A stretch of DNA of 64,000 nt from Symsagittifera roscoffensis (taxonomy: Eukaryota; Xenacoelomorpha; Acoela; Convolutidae): positions 12,500,844 through 12,564,843 of the forward strand of contig NC_087067.1 in the NCBI RefSeq assembly GCF_963678635.1. Direction: 5' to 3'. The translations under genes were made by a program, and so were the position numbers. Every line of letters begins with the position of its first letter. The first letter of the stretch is position 1. This document shows, piece by piece, positions 1 through 9,631 of the stretch. The notes under the pieces were generated by a model that ran no database searches, had not been told where the DNA came from, and worked only from the letters and a program-made list of their open reading frames with translations.

Positions 1-326
1 CCATAGTTGCAACTCGGAGCGGTCTTCTGTTTGTCTCTGTTGTTTTTCTATCACAATCTTCGTTGTTCTCGTCAGTGCAACTATTGTTGTTGTGTTGCTT
101 TTCAGCTCTTCTGCCAAAATGGCCACTTCTGACGTTTCTCAGAAATGTTACGTCATCACTTCGAAAATTTCAAATTTCAAAATACCAGAATATCTTGACC
201 TTCACCGTTCTACTAATCATCCGAATAACGTCGTTAATCCTTCAAAATCACTAACTCGGAAGGCTCGCTGCTAAAAATTCCTAAACGGCAGAGATTGCAT
301 TTTGTCCATTCTGGTCGAATGTCACA
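1..326 (-). repeat. 3' LTR, partial (only the LTR 5' portion is in the window)
   Basis: This segment matches 23307-23631 almost base for base, with about eight differences including a one-base indel near position 13. It ends at 326 with GAATGTCACA, read on the minus strand as TGTGACATTC, the canonical TG start of an LTR. The rest of the LTR lies to the left of the window. Confidence 0.93.
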
Positions 327-336
327 TACTCCCCGG
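327..336 (-). other. Probable polypurine tract next to the 3' LTR
   Basis: Read on the minus strand, the bases immediately before the LTR start are CCGGGGAGTA, a short purine-rich run abutting TGTGACATTC. This is where plus-strand priming occurs in LTR retroelements. The tract is short, so the call rests mainly on position. Confidence 0.6.
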
Positions 337-1264
337 ACAGTCCGGTCAATGTCCTCATTGAATCTCGCAGTGCTCGTAAAATAGATACAGTGTCATCGAA
401 CAGAATTTACAAAATGCACGAAATTACTTTTATCCACGTCACATCGATATAAATGGCATCATACCACATCACTATAGCCTTCAAATTCTTTCATTAATCT
501 GCACATTGAGGATATGACCTAAGATAAAACATATTTTCCGACTTCCAATGTCAATGTCCCGATTAAAAACTTTTTCTCTTAGATTTAAAAGGTGTTGGTT
601 TGCAGGACAGTCCTGCCAACCAACAAGCTAAAATTATCCTACTATGCTTTTTCCCTTCGGAAATCTTGCTTGTTATTGTCCTGAATATTAAAACTAAGAA
701 ACTCTGTGGTTAGAAAGAACAATTAAAAAATCTCCCTCTTCGAGAGATTACCCAAGCCTTTCATGTCACCACAAAGTGATCAGTTCTCCTAGCTGATTAA
801 AAACAGTCCTGTAGGCTGGAATATTTAAATATAATCCTTCACTCAAGCCTTTCTAAATAAATAATAAGTAAGTGTCTCTAAAGCCACTCAACTAAAATCA
901 AAATGCAAATTTATAAATGCAACAATTTCAAAACTCAACTAAATGTTTCAGTTTTCAATTACAACTTGGTTGCTTGGTTTCTCACTTGAATTTTTTCACA
1001 CACATAAAACAATTCTAACTTTTTCTTCATCACTCCTTTGTTTTTTTCTTTTTTCGTCGTTTAGAAGTTCTAAAACTTCTAACTTTTTCTAATTTCATCT
1101 CTTTTTGCATCTTGTTTTTCGGCCATTCGTCAATGTTCAATTTCTTCCTACTGTGATACTGACTCTGCACTCTCAGTTTCCGTATCCTGCAACACGTCGT
1201 TAGCTATCCTGACGCTGCTGGAAGCCGTCCTCCAACACTTCTGCTCTTCTACCCTCTGTTTGCA
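337..1264 (-). other. 3' untranslated region of the giant element
   Basis: About 930 bases lie between the end of the last long ORF and the polypurine tract. They are AT-rich with no open frame of note on either strand. A CGGACAG/CTGTCCG inverted motif occurs near 333-345, and similar GGACAGTCC-type motifs recur at about 603-614. Confidence 0.6.
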
Positions 1265-3736
1265 TCAAGGTAGGGGATCCACGTTAGATTCTCTGTTCCT
1301 GCAGAAGCTGTTGTGGAGACACAAAGTCACATTTCTCTCCAAATCTTCCTTTAGCATCTCTGCCTTCTCCTTTCCACTACGTTCACTTGTCCTGGAAATT
1401 CTTTTCACAGCGGTGGTCACTGCATTCCGATGAGTCACGAGAGCTCGCTTGAAAGCTCCTGCTGCAATGTCCAGCTGATATTCACTGTACACTCTGCCGT
1501 GCTTCGACATATGCTTTTTCGCATATTCGTACGACCATGCAGTCATGTTAGCTCTGAACCATGGCATCAATCGTTTTCTTGCCCATATCTTCTTCACTTC
1601 CATCGGAATGTTTAGAATTTTGCACATTGTCTCAAAAAGATCTAAGTCATTTAGACAATCTAATTTCCGCAACTGTTCTCTCGTCGGTGCCTCCTGTCTA
1701 TTGTTCTCTCTTACGTGAGCTTTCAGCCATCGTATCGCCATCATAACTCCCACTATCACTATTGTTATGGGCTGTGATGAGTCTGGTAAACCCATGGAGA
1801 GCAGCTCTCCAGAGTCCCAAATCAACATCAGATTACTACGCATGGAATACCACCAGGTCTGCAGCAAGCAGTGGCAGGGAAACTCGTCATGTGTCAACAT
1901 GATGCTCCTCCAATTACGTTTTCCCGAAGCTTCCAGTAATGGTTCCACTTCCATCATCACTCGGTGGACTTCATCATTCTCGTCTACTGTATTGTAATCT
2001 GTGACAGTTGATCCTCTCTGTTTCTGTCTCTCAAAGTCACTGAAGTTCCCGCTCACATATCCCATGAACTTCTTTCCTAGTATTGACTCCAACTCTTCCT
2101 TGGTTCTCTCTGGAACTGCTGTGAACATCTTACATATCAACTCGTAAGACTTCTCGGACATCCTCGCCAGTCTCACACACTTCGGCACTGAGAAGGCTTG
2201 ATCCACGATCGTTCTCGTACTCTTTACGTCCACAGCTACGAAATGTACAGGGTATCTGCTCTTGCACATTGGAGCCAATGTTGAACCCACCAAATATCGT
2301 GCTCCGGACGGTCTACAATCGGTCTCACTGTGTCTGATGTTCATTTCCGTCTCGATTGCATCCCTCCATTTTCCTATGTATTTCTGCTCAGTCTGCAGAA
2401 CTCCTGGGAATACTTCTACACTGATGGCTGTGACTATCTCATGTTTCTGTTCTAGATTCAATAGTGACTCTAAAGAACTAAACATGCTGTAGAATCCTAG
2501 TGCGGTCACTAGATTCACCTCGGTTCCTCCATGGCAATCTGCTATCAGTTCCGTTTCTGTTCTTGCTTTCATCACTACGTTTCCAAACAATACCGTCAAT
2601 TGCTTGTGTTGTTTCTCCGGGGTCTTCACACAGTCCAGATCTCCACAAACGTGACCCTCCAGTCCACAGACTTCCGCCAGACAGCTACCAGGTTTGACCC
2701 AGGTTTCTGGTCCCCAGCCAGGCAACTCCACTTTATCTTCTCCATTGCTCCTAGAGGTCGTTATCATCACATTATATATGATGTTGAGGTCACGCAGGTT
2801 ACAGTCTGCATTCAGTTCCCTCTGCACGTCTTGTGTCGCCCGTAATATTGAGTCAGCGTTGGGACTAGGACACCATGATGGCCTCATCAATTCCCACACT
2901 GCCATCAAGCTCGTTCTCAGTAATTCATCTGAGAATCCCAAACCAAACTCCACTCTTCTATCAGATTTTGGTACGGAAGGCGCAGTCACCTCGTCATCCA
3001 AGACCAGTCCCAATTTGGCCTGTGGATTGTTAACGCTCTTAATCGTTACAATTCTGGACGTCCAGAATCTTAGCAACACCGCCTGCTCGTAATCGAAGAA
3101 GCAATCGCGTATGTCTTCACTCAGGAAAGGGTTGTACGCTATCCCTATGATCCCGGATACGTAGCTATACGATGTCTTCTTGATCGGTCCACAGTATTCA
3201 CTGGATTTCGGCAGTGCCCCCATAGATTCTTTAGCGAGTCTCAGCTCCTTGTTTGAGAATCTCCTGATTTCGTCTATCTTTCTCATGGGTTCTAATTCCT
3301 CGGGTTCTTTCATGTTCACCCTCATCGGTTTACTTTGCTGCATATCCAGGAGTGCTAGCAAGAATGAGGCTTTAGCTCGCTCATCGCCTTCCCTCAACAT
3401 CTTAACACAAGTGTTTAATGCAGGTACTGAAATCTGTTCTATCAGGAATCGAATGAAACAGAGAGCGTTTCTCCGCTTCGCACACGCTACTGCTGCTCCG
3501 TCCTGGACTATCAGATCCCTCAGGTTCGTCTTAAGGAAAACCTTCTCTTCTTTCGACCTCTTCCTTTCTTCTGAATCATATTCTTCGCGAGTCAGTCCCA
3601 TCATGCACCAGGCGAACCTGAGTTGTAACTCTGTTCTTACGTAAGGTACTGCCGCTAGAGCATGTATTCTTGGCGTAGTCCTCATCTCTTCTTCGGAGTA
3701 CCTTAATACCACTGCTTTCCATGGAAGGCTCACCAA
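1265..3736 (-). CDS. Large unknown 3' ORF of the giant element (823 codons), same frame as the upstream ORF across one TAG
   Basis: This is the longest open frame in the window. The first codon of the open stretch is TTG, not ATG. Going upstream the frame continues through CAG and TAG straight into the ORF ending at 3740, so it is probably the second half of one polyprotein of about 1340 residues, reached by stop readthrough or separated by a nonsense mutation. I recognise no family. It is largely soluble-looking, with a cysteine-containing middle (VCGLEGHVCGDLDC), a possible short hydrophobic segment late in the protein (PITIVIVGVMMAIRWL) followed by basic residues, and a very basic C-terminus. 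The position between pol and the 3' LTR is where env genes sit, but I see no signal peptide or clear fusion glycoprotein layout. Its intactness, beside a broken pol, is notable. Confidence 0.75.
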   Translation of the reverse strand: MVSLPWKAVVLRYSEEEMRTTPRIHALAAVPYVRTELQLRFAWCMMGLTREEYDSEERKRSKEEKVFLKTNLRDLIVQDGAAVACAKRRNALCFIRFLIEQISVPALNTCVKMLREGDERAKASFLLALLDMQQSKPMRVNMKEPEELEPMRKIDEIRRFSNKELRLAKESMGALPKSSEYCGPIKKTSYSYVSGIIGIAYNPFLSEDIRDCFFDYEQAVLLRFWTSRIVTIKSVNNPQAKLGLVLDDEVTAPSVPKSDRRVEFGLGFSDELLRTSLMAVWELMRPSWCPSPNADSILRATQDVQRELNADCNLRDLNIIYNVMITTSRSNGEDKVELPGWGPETWVKPGSCLAEVCGLEGHVCGDLDCVKTPEKQHKQLTVLFGNVVMKARTETELIADCHGGTEVNLVTALGFYSMFSSLESLLNLEQKHEIVTAISVEVFPGVLQTEQKYIGKWRDAIETEMNIRHSETDCRPSGARYLVGSTLAPMCKSRYPVHFVAVDVKSTRTIVDQAFSVPKCVRLARMSEKSYELICKMFTAVPERTKEELESILGKKFMGYVSGNFSDFERQKQRGSTVTDYNTVDENDEVHRVMMEVEPLLEASGKRNWRSIMLTHDEFPCHCLLQTWWYSMRSNLMLIWDSGELLSMGLPDSSQPITIVIVGVMMAIRWLKAHVRENNRQEAPTREQLRKLDCLNDLDLFETMCKILNIPMEVKKIWARKRLMPWFRANMTAWSYEYAKKHMSKHGRVYSEYQLDIAAGAFKRALVTHRNAVTTAVKRISRTSERSGKEKAEMLKEDLERNVTLCLHNSFCRNRESNVDPLP

Positions 3737-3739
3737 CTG

Positions 3740-5281
3740 CTACATCGTTTCTGCCTGTATCTCAGACGACGCTAAAGTCCCGTACGCCTTCTGCTTGAGG
3801 GTGGTGCCTTGCAACATCGTTACCAGATAACCCTCCATGGCTTTTTCGTCTTCCAGGGCCATCACATACCCTCTAGCCGAGTTTCGGTATTCTAACATCT
3901 CCATGTATCCACCGGTGGGTTCATCTATCGGTACAGTCTCCGACACTGTTAGTCGGTTATATTCCACTGGTATTAGTTGTCCTGCGACACTTCCCTTTCC
4001 GTGATTCATGGGAGATGGCTTAAAGTCTTTCATTTCGCTCTCTCCACATTGGCTGAGTATTTCCATTTCCAAGGTTGCTCCAGTCAGAGTGCGGTCACTC
4101 CTTTTGGATTTATAACCTGTTGACTTTATCCCCGCCATGAGAATGGGTGGCACCATTGCTATATCAGTTAACATTTTATCTGTGCCAGGCAGTTGATGAT
4201 CACCTTGCCCCAAATCCATGACCTCCTCGACTCGTTTCCTTTTCGCTGAGTTAACAGCTTTCATCGATATCTCTGAATCCACCTTCGTCTTTCCGACTCT
4301 CCTCGGCATCACTCTGCTGCCTAACTTCATTTTCATTGCATTGATTTTATCAATCACCAATTTTGATCGCATCGTCCATCTCCTGGTTCTTGACAGATAC
4401 ACCACCTCTCCTTTATCGTCCTGCGGTGTCATCTTGATGGGAGAATTCGCTTCACTTTCATCAGTGGCCGAGTCGATCAACAACTCACTCAGTCTCCCTT
4501 CACACCCATCAAGCTTGTCAAGGACTTCCCTCATCAAGGGTTGGTTGAGACCCGTTTTCAGAATGGACTGGGTCCCATAGTTCTGAACCACGGTCCAGAC
4601 TTCTTCCATGAACGCCACTCTGTCCAATTTGCATCCCGTCCTACTCTCGTGGTCTCGGTGATGTACTTCCCATTCTTCTTCGGGCAGCGTTCCCAAGAAA
4701 GGTACTCTGGCTGAGGCCTCTATTCTTCTCCTCCTAGGTGATTCCATGAGGATTCTCTGGCCGTTATTTCTTGAATTGCCAGGAGAGCTGCTCTCCGGCA
4801 AATTCCCTTTCATTTCCATAAAGGCTGACGGAGGCTCCAGTGTCGAGATGCCTTCATCCGCTGGCTCAGTCGTCTCCAACGTATCTGCATTGTTTTCAAG
4901 ATCACTGAAGATATTGAAATCCAGGCTGGATGTTCCTCCTGTCGATGCCCTGTCGTCTTCCCCACCAGCTTGATCTGCATCTTGTTGCATGGATTCTTCG
5001 GTTTGACGGCTTCCTCCCTGTCCGTCATCTCCTTCTGACATATCCTTGTTTGAGCTCGAGGGTCCTTGTTCATCATTGTCGGCTCCTTCCGGAAATCTCG
5101 GTATGATCAATGTACCGGCCGATCTATCTTCCTCTTCTCCATGGACCACTTTGATTTCCTCGCAGCCGAAGGGTGCTAAGAAGGTTCTCGTCTGCAGTAT
5201 TCCTCCCAATTTCAACTCCTGTTTCACACTAGTCAGGATTAAGGAGGCTTCAGGCAGTTCGGCCCTGCCTCTCATCCTCAT
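3740..5281 (-). CDS. Unknown 3' ORF of the giant element (513 codons), acidic N-terminal half
   Basis: It starts at a real ATG (5281), 12 bases beyond the stop of the preceding block and in a different frame, so it looks like a separate cistron or a reinitiation product. The first 60 residues look folded. Residues 65-180 are acidic and low-complexity (Glu, Asp, Ser, Gly, Gln), then a cluster of arginines appears (ESPRRRRIE). The remainder is mixed, with a basic patch around AKRKRVEEV that could be a nuclear localisation signal. It ends with ATG TAG CAG TTG, and the frame then continues open for another 823 codons. No domain is recognised. Confidence 0.7.
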   Translation of the reverse strand: MRMRGRAELPEASLILTSVKQELKLGGILQTRTFLAPFGCEEIKVVHGEEEDRSAGTLIIPRFPEGADNDEQGPSSSNKDMSEGDDGQGGSRQTEESMQQDADQAGGEDDRASTGGTSSLDFNIFSDLENNADTLETTEPADEGISTLEPPSAFMEMKGNLPESSSPGNSRNNGQRILMESPRRRRIEASARVPFLGTLPEEEWEVHHRDHESRTGCKLDRVAFMEEVWTVVQNYGTQSILKTGLNQPLMREVLDKLDGCEGRLSELLIDSATDESEANSPIKMTPQDDKGEVVYLSRTRRWTMRSKLVIDKINAMKMKLGSRVMPRRVGKTKVDSEISMKAVNSAKRKRVEEVMDLGQGDHQLPGTDKMLTDIAMVPPILMAGIKSTGYKSKRSDRTLTGATLEMEILSQCGESEMKDFKPSPMNHGKGSVAGQLIPVEYNRLTVSETVPIDEPTGGYMEMLEYRNSARGYVMALEDEKAMEGYLVTMLQGTTLKQKAYGTLASSEIQAETM

Positions 5282-5292
5282 CGGAGCTAAGC

Positions 5293-6186
5293 CTAATCCC
5301 GTCCATTCCTCGTCGAATTTCCAGGCTTGGGAGTCGCGGCGTTGCTTATTCGCCTTCTCGTTGCTTGATCCGTATATGCAAATCGTGTGTATTGTAACAC
5401 GGCGGCATTTCTCCCTACAAAGTATGGATCCATCGTTCCCATGAAATTCCCTACTCTCCTTTCATTGGTTTCGAATGCTCTCAATCTAGGAGTTTGTACC
5501 ACGGAGACTGCTCCGAGCAACATCCTTCTTATCAGAGGGAATTCAGGGATTGCCTCCGGCAGCTTCTTGTAATCACCCCAGTCCTTCGTCTCTTCTCTCA
5601 CTTTATGATATGCTGCAGTGAGACGAGGCACTCTGGTTATTTCACCATTCGTTTTATCATAGGGTCTCAGATTCCAAAGCTTCGGAAACACTTCGATGTG
5701 TCCTCTTTCTACTTCTCCCATGCGATCACGGAAGTGATCGTCAAAATTGATGACTGTCATCTCTGGCTCCGATATTTTCGTAAACAACAGATCTTCACTC
5801 ATGAGCTCCCGCAATGTGTGCTGCTCACACCAGTTCAGTGTACTACCGTTCACTGCTGATATGAGGTTCAGGTGCAGCACCGACCTCCTATATGCTTCCA
5901 CTTTAACGTCAGGGAACGCAAACGTGACTGCTGGTCCATAGATCACCGTCACAAACTCCGTGACTACTCTGATCAGCGCCAAAGGATCGGTTCTCATAGC
6001 CAAGCTCAGATCGGTTAACAGGGGCATGCCTCCAACATGTCGTCCAACATCTTCCTCTCTTTCAATCGTCTCGTCTTCTACCGTTCCAAAGCAATTTTGT
6101 TGTAAGAGATACTGGATAAGAGTGTGTCTCAGGTGTCTTATCTTGTTCCACGAGTACGTGGATTTCTTCATATCTAAGTTCCTCAC
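5293..6186 (-). pseudogene. C-terminal part of the SGNH-block polyprotein (297 codons open)
   Basis: The listed first codon is GTG, and the true frame is entered by a shift from the ORF ending at 6062. The two frames overlap at a (CT)n tract at about 6183-6202 (GA repeat in the sense strand), a likely slippage site. The product is globular-looking with no motif I can name. It ends with TAG GCT TAG, a double stop, just before the next ATG. I infer that it was the end of a long ORF beginning near 9886. Confidence 0.6.
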
Positions 6187-6466
6187 TCTCTCTCTCTCTC
6201 ATCTGCTCTGGACAACGTGTCAGTTTCATCAAACCTCCCAAGTTTCCGTGGGTAATTGCAATCAATGTCAGAAGTCCGTCTAGCCGCAGGTTCTGGATTC
6301 CGTCGGTGAGCAGTATCGCCGGTCCTTTCACGAAACTCTCTGCTCCAAATGTCACGAACAATGCTATTAGTTCCACTATCGACACTTCCACTACTGCTTG
6401 GAGGAATTCTTTTATCAAGTAATGCGAGACTTTCGGGTAAACTTTTGCCAAGAAGGACGCGTCCAT
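6062..6466 (-). pseudogene. Hydrophobic segment of the SGNH-block polyprotein
   Basis: About 134 codons open on the minus strand. The middle is strongly hydrophobic and helical-looking (VVEVSIVELIALFVTFGAES, then LDGLLTLIAITHG), followed by a charged MRERESEE stretch encoded by the dinucleotide repeat. It overlaps the ORF ending at 6415 by 52 bases in a different frame, and its ATG (6466) lies in the overlap, which points to a frameshift rather than a real start. Function unknown. Confidence 0.55.
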
Positions 6467-7068
6467 CCGGCTCCCAACCCTTCTAGCATGCTGTCTGTCC
6501 GTTCAAAGCCCTCCTGTCTCTTCACTTCCTGGGTCCAGAAGGTTTCCAGAGTAATCTGACACATTCTGTTCACAAATTCAGCGGTCTTTTCCCCGGCATT
6601 TTCCGCCAGGTTCACCTCCTTCAACAAGTAGGCATGTATCTTTGTGATCATCACGGGGCCTTGCTCAAAAGCGTCTGCACCAAATGCCGCTACTCTAGGA
6701 TTCAGGTGTAGCCACTGGTTGGCTTCCGGCTTGGTTCTCAAAACCATCGCCTCCAAAAGAGCTCTCGTCTCTAGTGAATTTTTCCTTCTTGTGTTTTCAC
6801 CTGCCACTTCCATTGCTCGGAACCATAAGTCGTTGGACTTCGCCGCGATCACTCGATGGTCGTCGTCTACTCCTGGTTTCAGTTTGAGCTGTCGACTGAA
6901 ATTGGACAGTTCCAACCCCAGCACCTCGTCCAACACTAACATGTGTAGCGCATGGTCCTTGAATCCTCTCATCGCGTTTGAGATATCTGACCACACTGCA
7001 GGTAGTTCAGCCTTGAGTGGCCTCAGGTTCTCCATCTCTATCATGCGATTCGGGGCTGATATGATCAC
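6415..7068 (-). pseudogene. Middle segment of the SGNH-block polyprotein (217 codons open)
   Basis: The open frame begins at GTG and overlaps the end of the previous ORF (7007-7405) by 62 bases. The useful frame crosses over near 7070-7080, so I read this as a continuation after a one-base frameshift. The sequence is helical and charged (MENLRPLKAELPAVWSDI; then LGLELSNFSRQLKLKPGVDD). No catalytic signature was found. The last 15 residues are probably out of frame, since the next fragment takes over near 6450. Confidence 0.55.
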
Positions 7069-7405
7069 GTAAGGTCACAATCGCATACACAAATTTCAGT
7101 CCATCCGGGAGATGTGCATATCCCGGAGACAACGCAAATACTATTCTCGGTGTCACTTTGGTGAACGACCCCTCCTTCGTCGCATCCACCACTTCACCCA
7201 TCGACTCAAGGATATCTTTTATCGCGGGCCATACAGCGTTCTCTGCCGTTGTAGGATCTCTGAGTCTGCTCAGAAAACCTCTACTGTGTAGATGGTCATT
7301 GATGCCAGCAAACACAATCGTAATTGGGTTCATGTCCGTCTGCCTTTGTACCCCTATAGCCAGAGATATCGATTGCAGTAGGTCCAGGTCGACCGCTGCC
7401 AACAT
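7007..7405 (-). pseudogene. Segment after the SGNH ORF, same frame across a TAA, with a GIND motif
   Basis: The stop of the SGNH ORF (7427-7429, TAA) and this ORF are in the same frame, eight codons apart, so they were probably one protein. The segment contains ITIVFAGINDHLHSRGF, in which a hydrophobic strand is followed by GIND. That resembles block III (GxND) of SGNH hydrolases and may be a second, degenerate SGNH-like unit. The final 25 or so residues are probably read out of frame, because the next fragment continues in another frame. Confidence 0.55.
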
Positions 7406-7426
7406 TATGACGTCCGGCCAAAACAG

Positions 7427-9604
7427 TTACTTGGAGGTGTACACGAACTCTGAGTTCGCTACTATCATAATCTTGGCCTTCCTCATTTCTGCTTTATCAT
7501 AGGCGGCGAAGATGGTCTCATCTTTCTTTATCGCTATCAATCCGCCGTATCTCTGGGCATCACCATCTTGATTCACTAGTTTTGGGTATATTCTCTCCTT
7601 CACATGACCAGGGGGTGAGCTTAGTTGCTTGAACATCTTCACATGTTGTCCGATCGGTGCCCTTGTCACTAGAAATCTTCCAGGTCTCTCTTCTCGATTC
7701 CCTTCGTCATGATTCAACCTCACGTCTTGCAATGGTCTCGCGTTCACTGGTCTCATTGTGTTGTTGGAGGGCAGTCCCTCTAGGTCAGCAAATCTCAAGG
7801 CCGTCGTGGAGCTGAAATTTATGCTAGCGGCTACCAACCAGTCTACGCCGGTTATCGAGTACAATCTGCTGACGGATAGCGTCGCTCCATTCAGCATCCT
7901 CCTTGCATCTTCGATGAAGCTTACCCTCTGGAGATCCAGCTTCATTAGGTCGTCTTTGTATACATGCCAGGGAGACGGTATGGGTCTTGACAACATCAAC
8001 GAGCCTCTGCCCGGACGTCTCTCCTCTCGACTGGTACTTGTCGTCTCCGATCTAGTGTCCGATCTAGACGTGCCGGCTGTCTCTTCGATTGGGTTGACAG
8101 GTCCTATTCTTCTCCTAGGATGGATGGTCCTCCTCATCGGCGCTTCTCCCAATCGATACTGTACGTCTGTCCTTTGACCTGGTTCGCTGGAGCTCTGTTG
8201 CCTGTAGTTCGTGACGACCGGGACCGTACCCAAGCGTGTTTCCAGGCTAGGAGGCACACAGGTGGTAATCACCGCGTCACTCGCCGTTCCTTCTTCCTTC
8301 AGCACTCCTGTGTCAAAGAGTTCCGCTTCTAGTTCGTCCAACCGCTCTTGGAAGACTCGATTCAACCAAGCTTGCCCTTCGATACTGTCGAAGTGGATGC
8401 CGTCCGTGGTCAGTCTGGCCTGATCCATAGCTCTCAACTCATGCTCGATGTCCATGAGGATCATTCTTCCGGCGTTTCGACTTGCGAGGTTCCTCAAGAT
8501 GTTATTCCACCTGACGACTCCCTCGTTGTGCCTTCTTCCTGATGCTGTCAGGCTTCTCGTATTCATTGGCACAGTGCAAACGGTCAGTACCGCGCAATTG
8601 AATTTCTGCCAGAGGGTAGTAAACAAACACACCATCATTGACTCCCATAGTGCTTCCTGCTCATCTGAACCTCTGGAGATGTCATTCGTCCCAACCCAGA
8701 TCATCACATTGGGGATCCTCCCTGGATTCATCAGTTCCACCATTCGATATAACTGGGCTATCGTCGCGCCTCCAAAGGCCATCACCGTGGTGACCCACGA
8801 AGTCCTCAAATTCGACAGCACTCTAACCAAGCTGTCTCCCAGTATCAGATGAGATGTCCCGAGTGGTGGTTGCTGCAGGTTCACTGCCAGGCTCCAAGTC
8901 GCTCGATTGAAGCAGGCCCTCGGATCTGTCTCCGTGTCGTCGATCGTTCCATAGGGTGCAGTCACCCCCGAACCTGGCGCAATCTTGTTAGCGACCAGTC
9001 GTCCAGCTGTCTCTATCAGTTTCCTCACTGTCTGTTCCACGACGGGGTCACCCAAGGTGTCACTAGGATCCGGGATTGTTACTCGATTTGTCTCTGCTGG
9101 GAGCCGTGTCTCCGTTGTTTGACTCATTTCTCGAGGCATCAAGAGCTCCATCGGGGACTGCCCACGAGGAATATTCCTTGCAGGTATCACTTTCTCCACG
9201 GCCGTTGTCAACGCCATCTGTTCCGATCGCTCTTTGTAGTCCTGCCTCAAGCGCTCAATTTCTTGACCCTGCTTTTTGTTGCAGTCTTCGAACAATTTTC
9301 TCCACATATCTCGATCTTCCTCCATCTGGAGCATACTTTTGGTCATCTCGTCCAGCTCCTTCTTCGTACTTTTCAGTTCATTGTTCATCTCATCCAGATC
9401 TTGCATGGTTTGGTTCGTCTGAACCTTCTGTCCTACTTTCGCCCTTTTTGGTGGCACAGCTGCTCTCAGTGGTGAACCAGACGAGGCCGCCTCGCTGTTC
9501 ATCTCCTGTTGCATTCTCGTCAGCCCAGGTTTGGGCTTGGAAAGCATAGGCATCTCACCTGGTTGGTAGGTCCTAGAACTTCCCAATCCAGGCTCATTCG
9601 CCAA
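7427..9604 (-). CDS. SGNH/GDSL-type hydrolase ORF of the giant element (725 codons)
   Basis: Numbered from the TTG at 9604, residues 65-130 form a charged coiled coil. An SGNH hydrolase domain follows at about 250-430. Block I is ILGDSLVR with the nucleophile Ser258; block II glycine is in FGGATI (278-281); block III is VGTNDIS with Asn307; block V is DGIHFDS with Asp401 and His404. All four namesake residues and the Asp-x-x-His pair are present. SGNH enzymes are esterases or lipases, and the fold also occurs in ORF1 of some CR1/L2 LINEs and in viral haemagglutinin-esterases. C-terminal residues 430-725 are of unknown function. No ATG opens the frame. It continues upstream through a TGA into the 84-codon ORF, so the original start was probably at 9886. 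Substrate unknown. Confidence 0.85.
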   Translation of the reverse strand: MANEPGLGSSRTYQPGEMPMLSKPKPGLTRMQQEMNSEAASSGSPLRAAVPPKRAKVGQKVQTNQTMQDLDEMNNELKSTKKELDEMTKSMLQMEEDRDMWRKLFEDCNKKQGQEIERLRQDYKERSEQMALTTAVEKVIPARNIPRGQSPMELLMPREMSQTTETRLPAETNRVTIPDPSDTLGDPVVEQTVRKLIETAGRLVANKIAPGSGVTAPYGTIDDTETDPRACFNRATWSLAVNLQQPPLGTSHLILGDSLVRVLSNLRTSWVTTVMAFGGATIAQLYRMVELMNPGRIPNVMIWVGTNDISRGSDEQEALWESMMVCLFTTLWQKFNCAVLTVCTVPMNTRSLTASGRRHNEGVVRWNNILRNLASRNAGRMILMDIEHELRAMDQARLTTDGIHFDSIEGQAWLNRVFQERLDELEAELFDTGVLKEEGTASDAVITTCVPPSLETRLGTVPVVTNYRQQSSSEPGQRTDVQYRLGEAPMRRTIHPRRRIGPVNPIEETAGTSRSDTRSETTSTSREERRPGRGSLMLSRPIPSPWHVYKDDLMKLDLQRVSFIEDARRMLNGATLSVSRLYSITGVDWLVAASINFSSTTALRFADLEGLPSNNTMRPVNARPLQDVRLNHDEGNREERPGRFLVTRAPIGQHVKMFKQLSSPPGHVKERIYPKLVNQDGDAQRYGGLIAIKKDETIFAAYDKAEMRKAKIMIVANSEFVYTSK

Positions 9605-9631
9605 GTCACTCCCTGAGAGAGCCCCGTTTTT

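Noticed and set aside
2694-3092. Plus-strand frames of 100-200 codons across 1.3-9.5 kb
   Set aside because: They are antisense shadows of the long minus-strand retrotransposon ORFs, with no motifs of their own.
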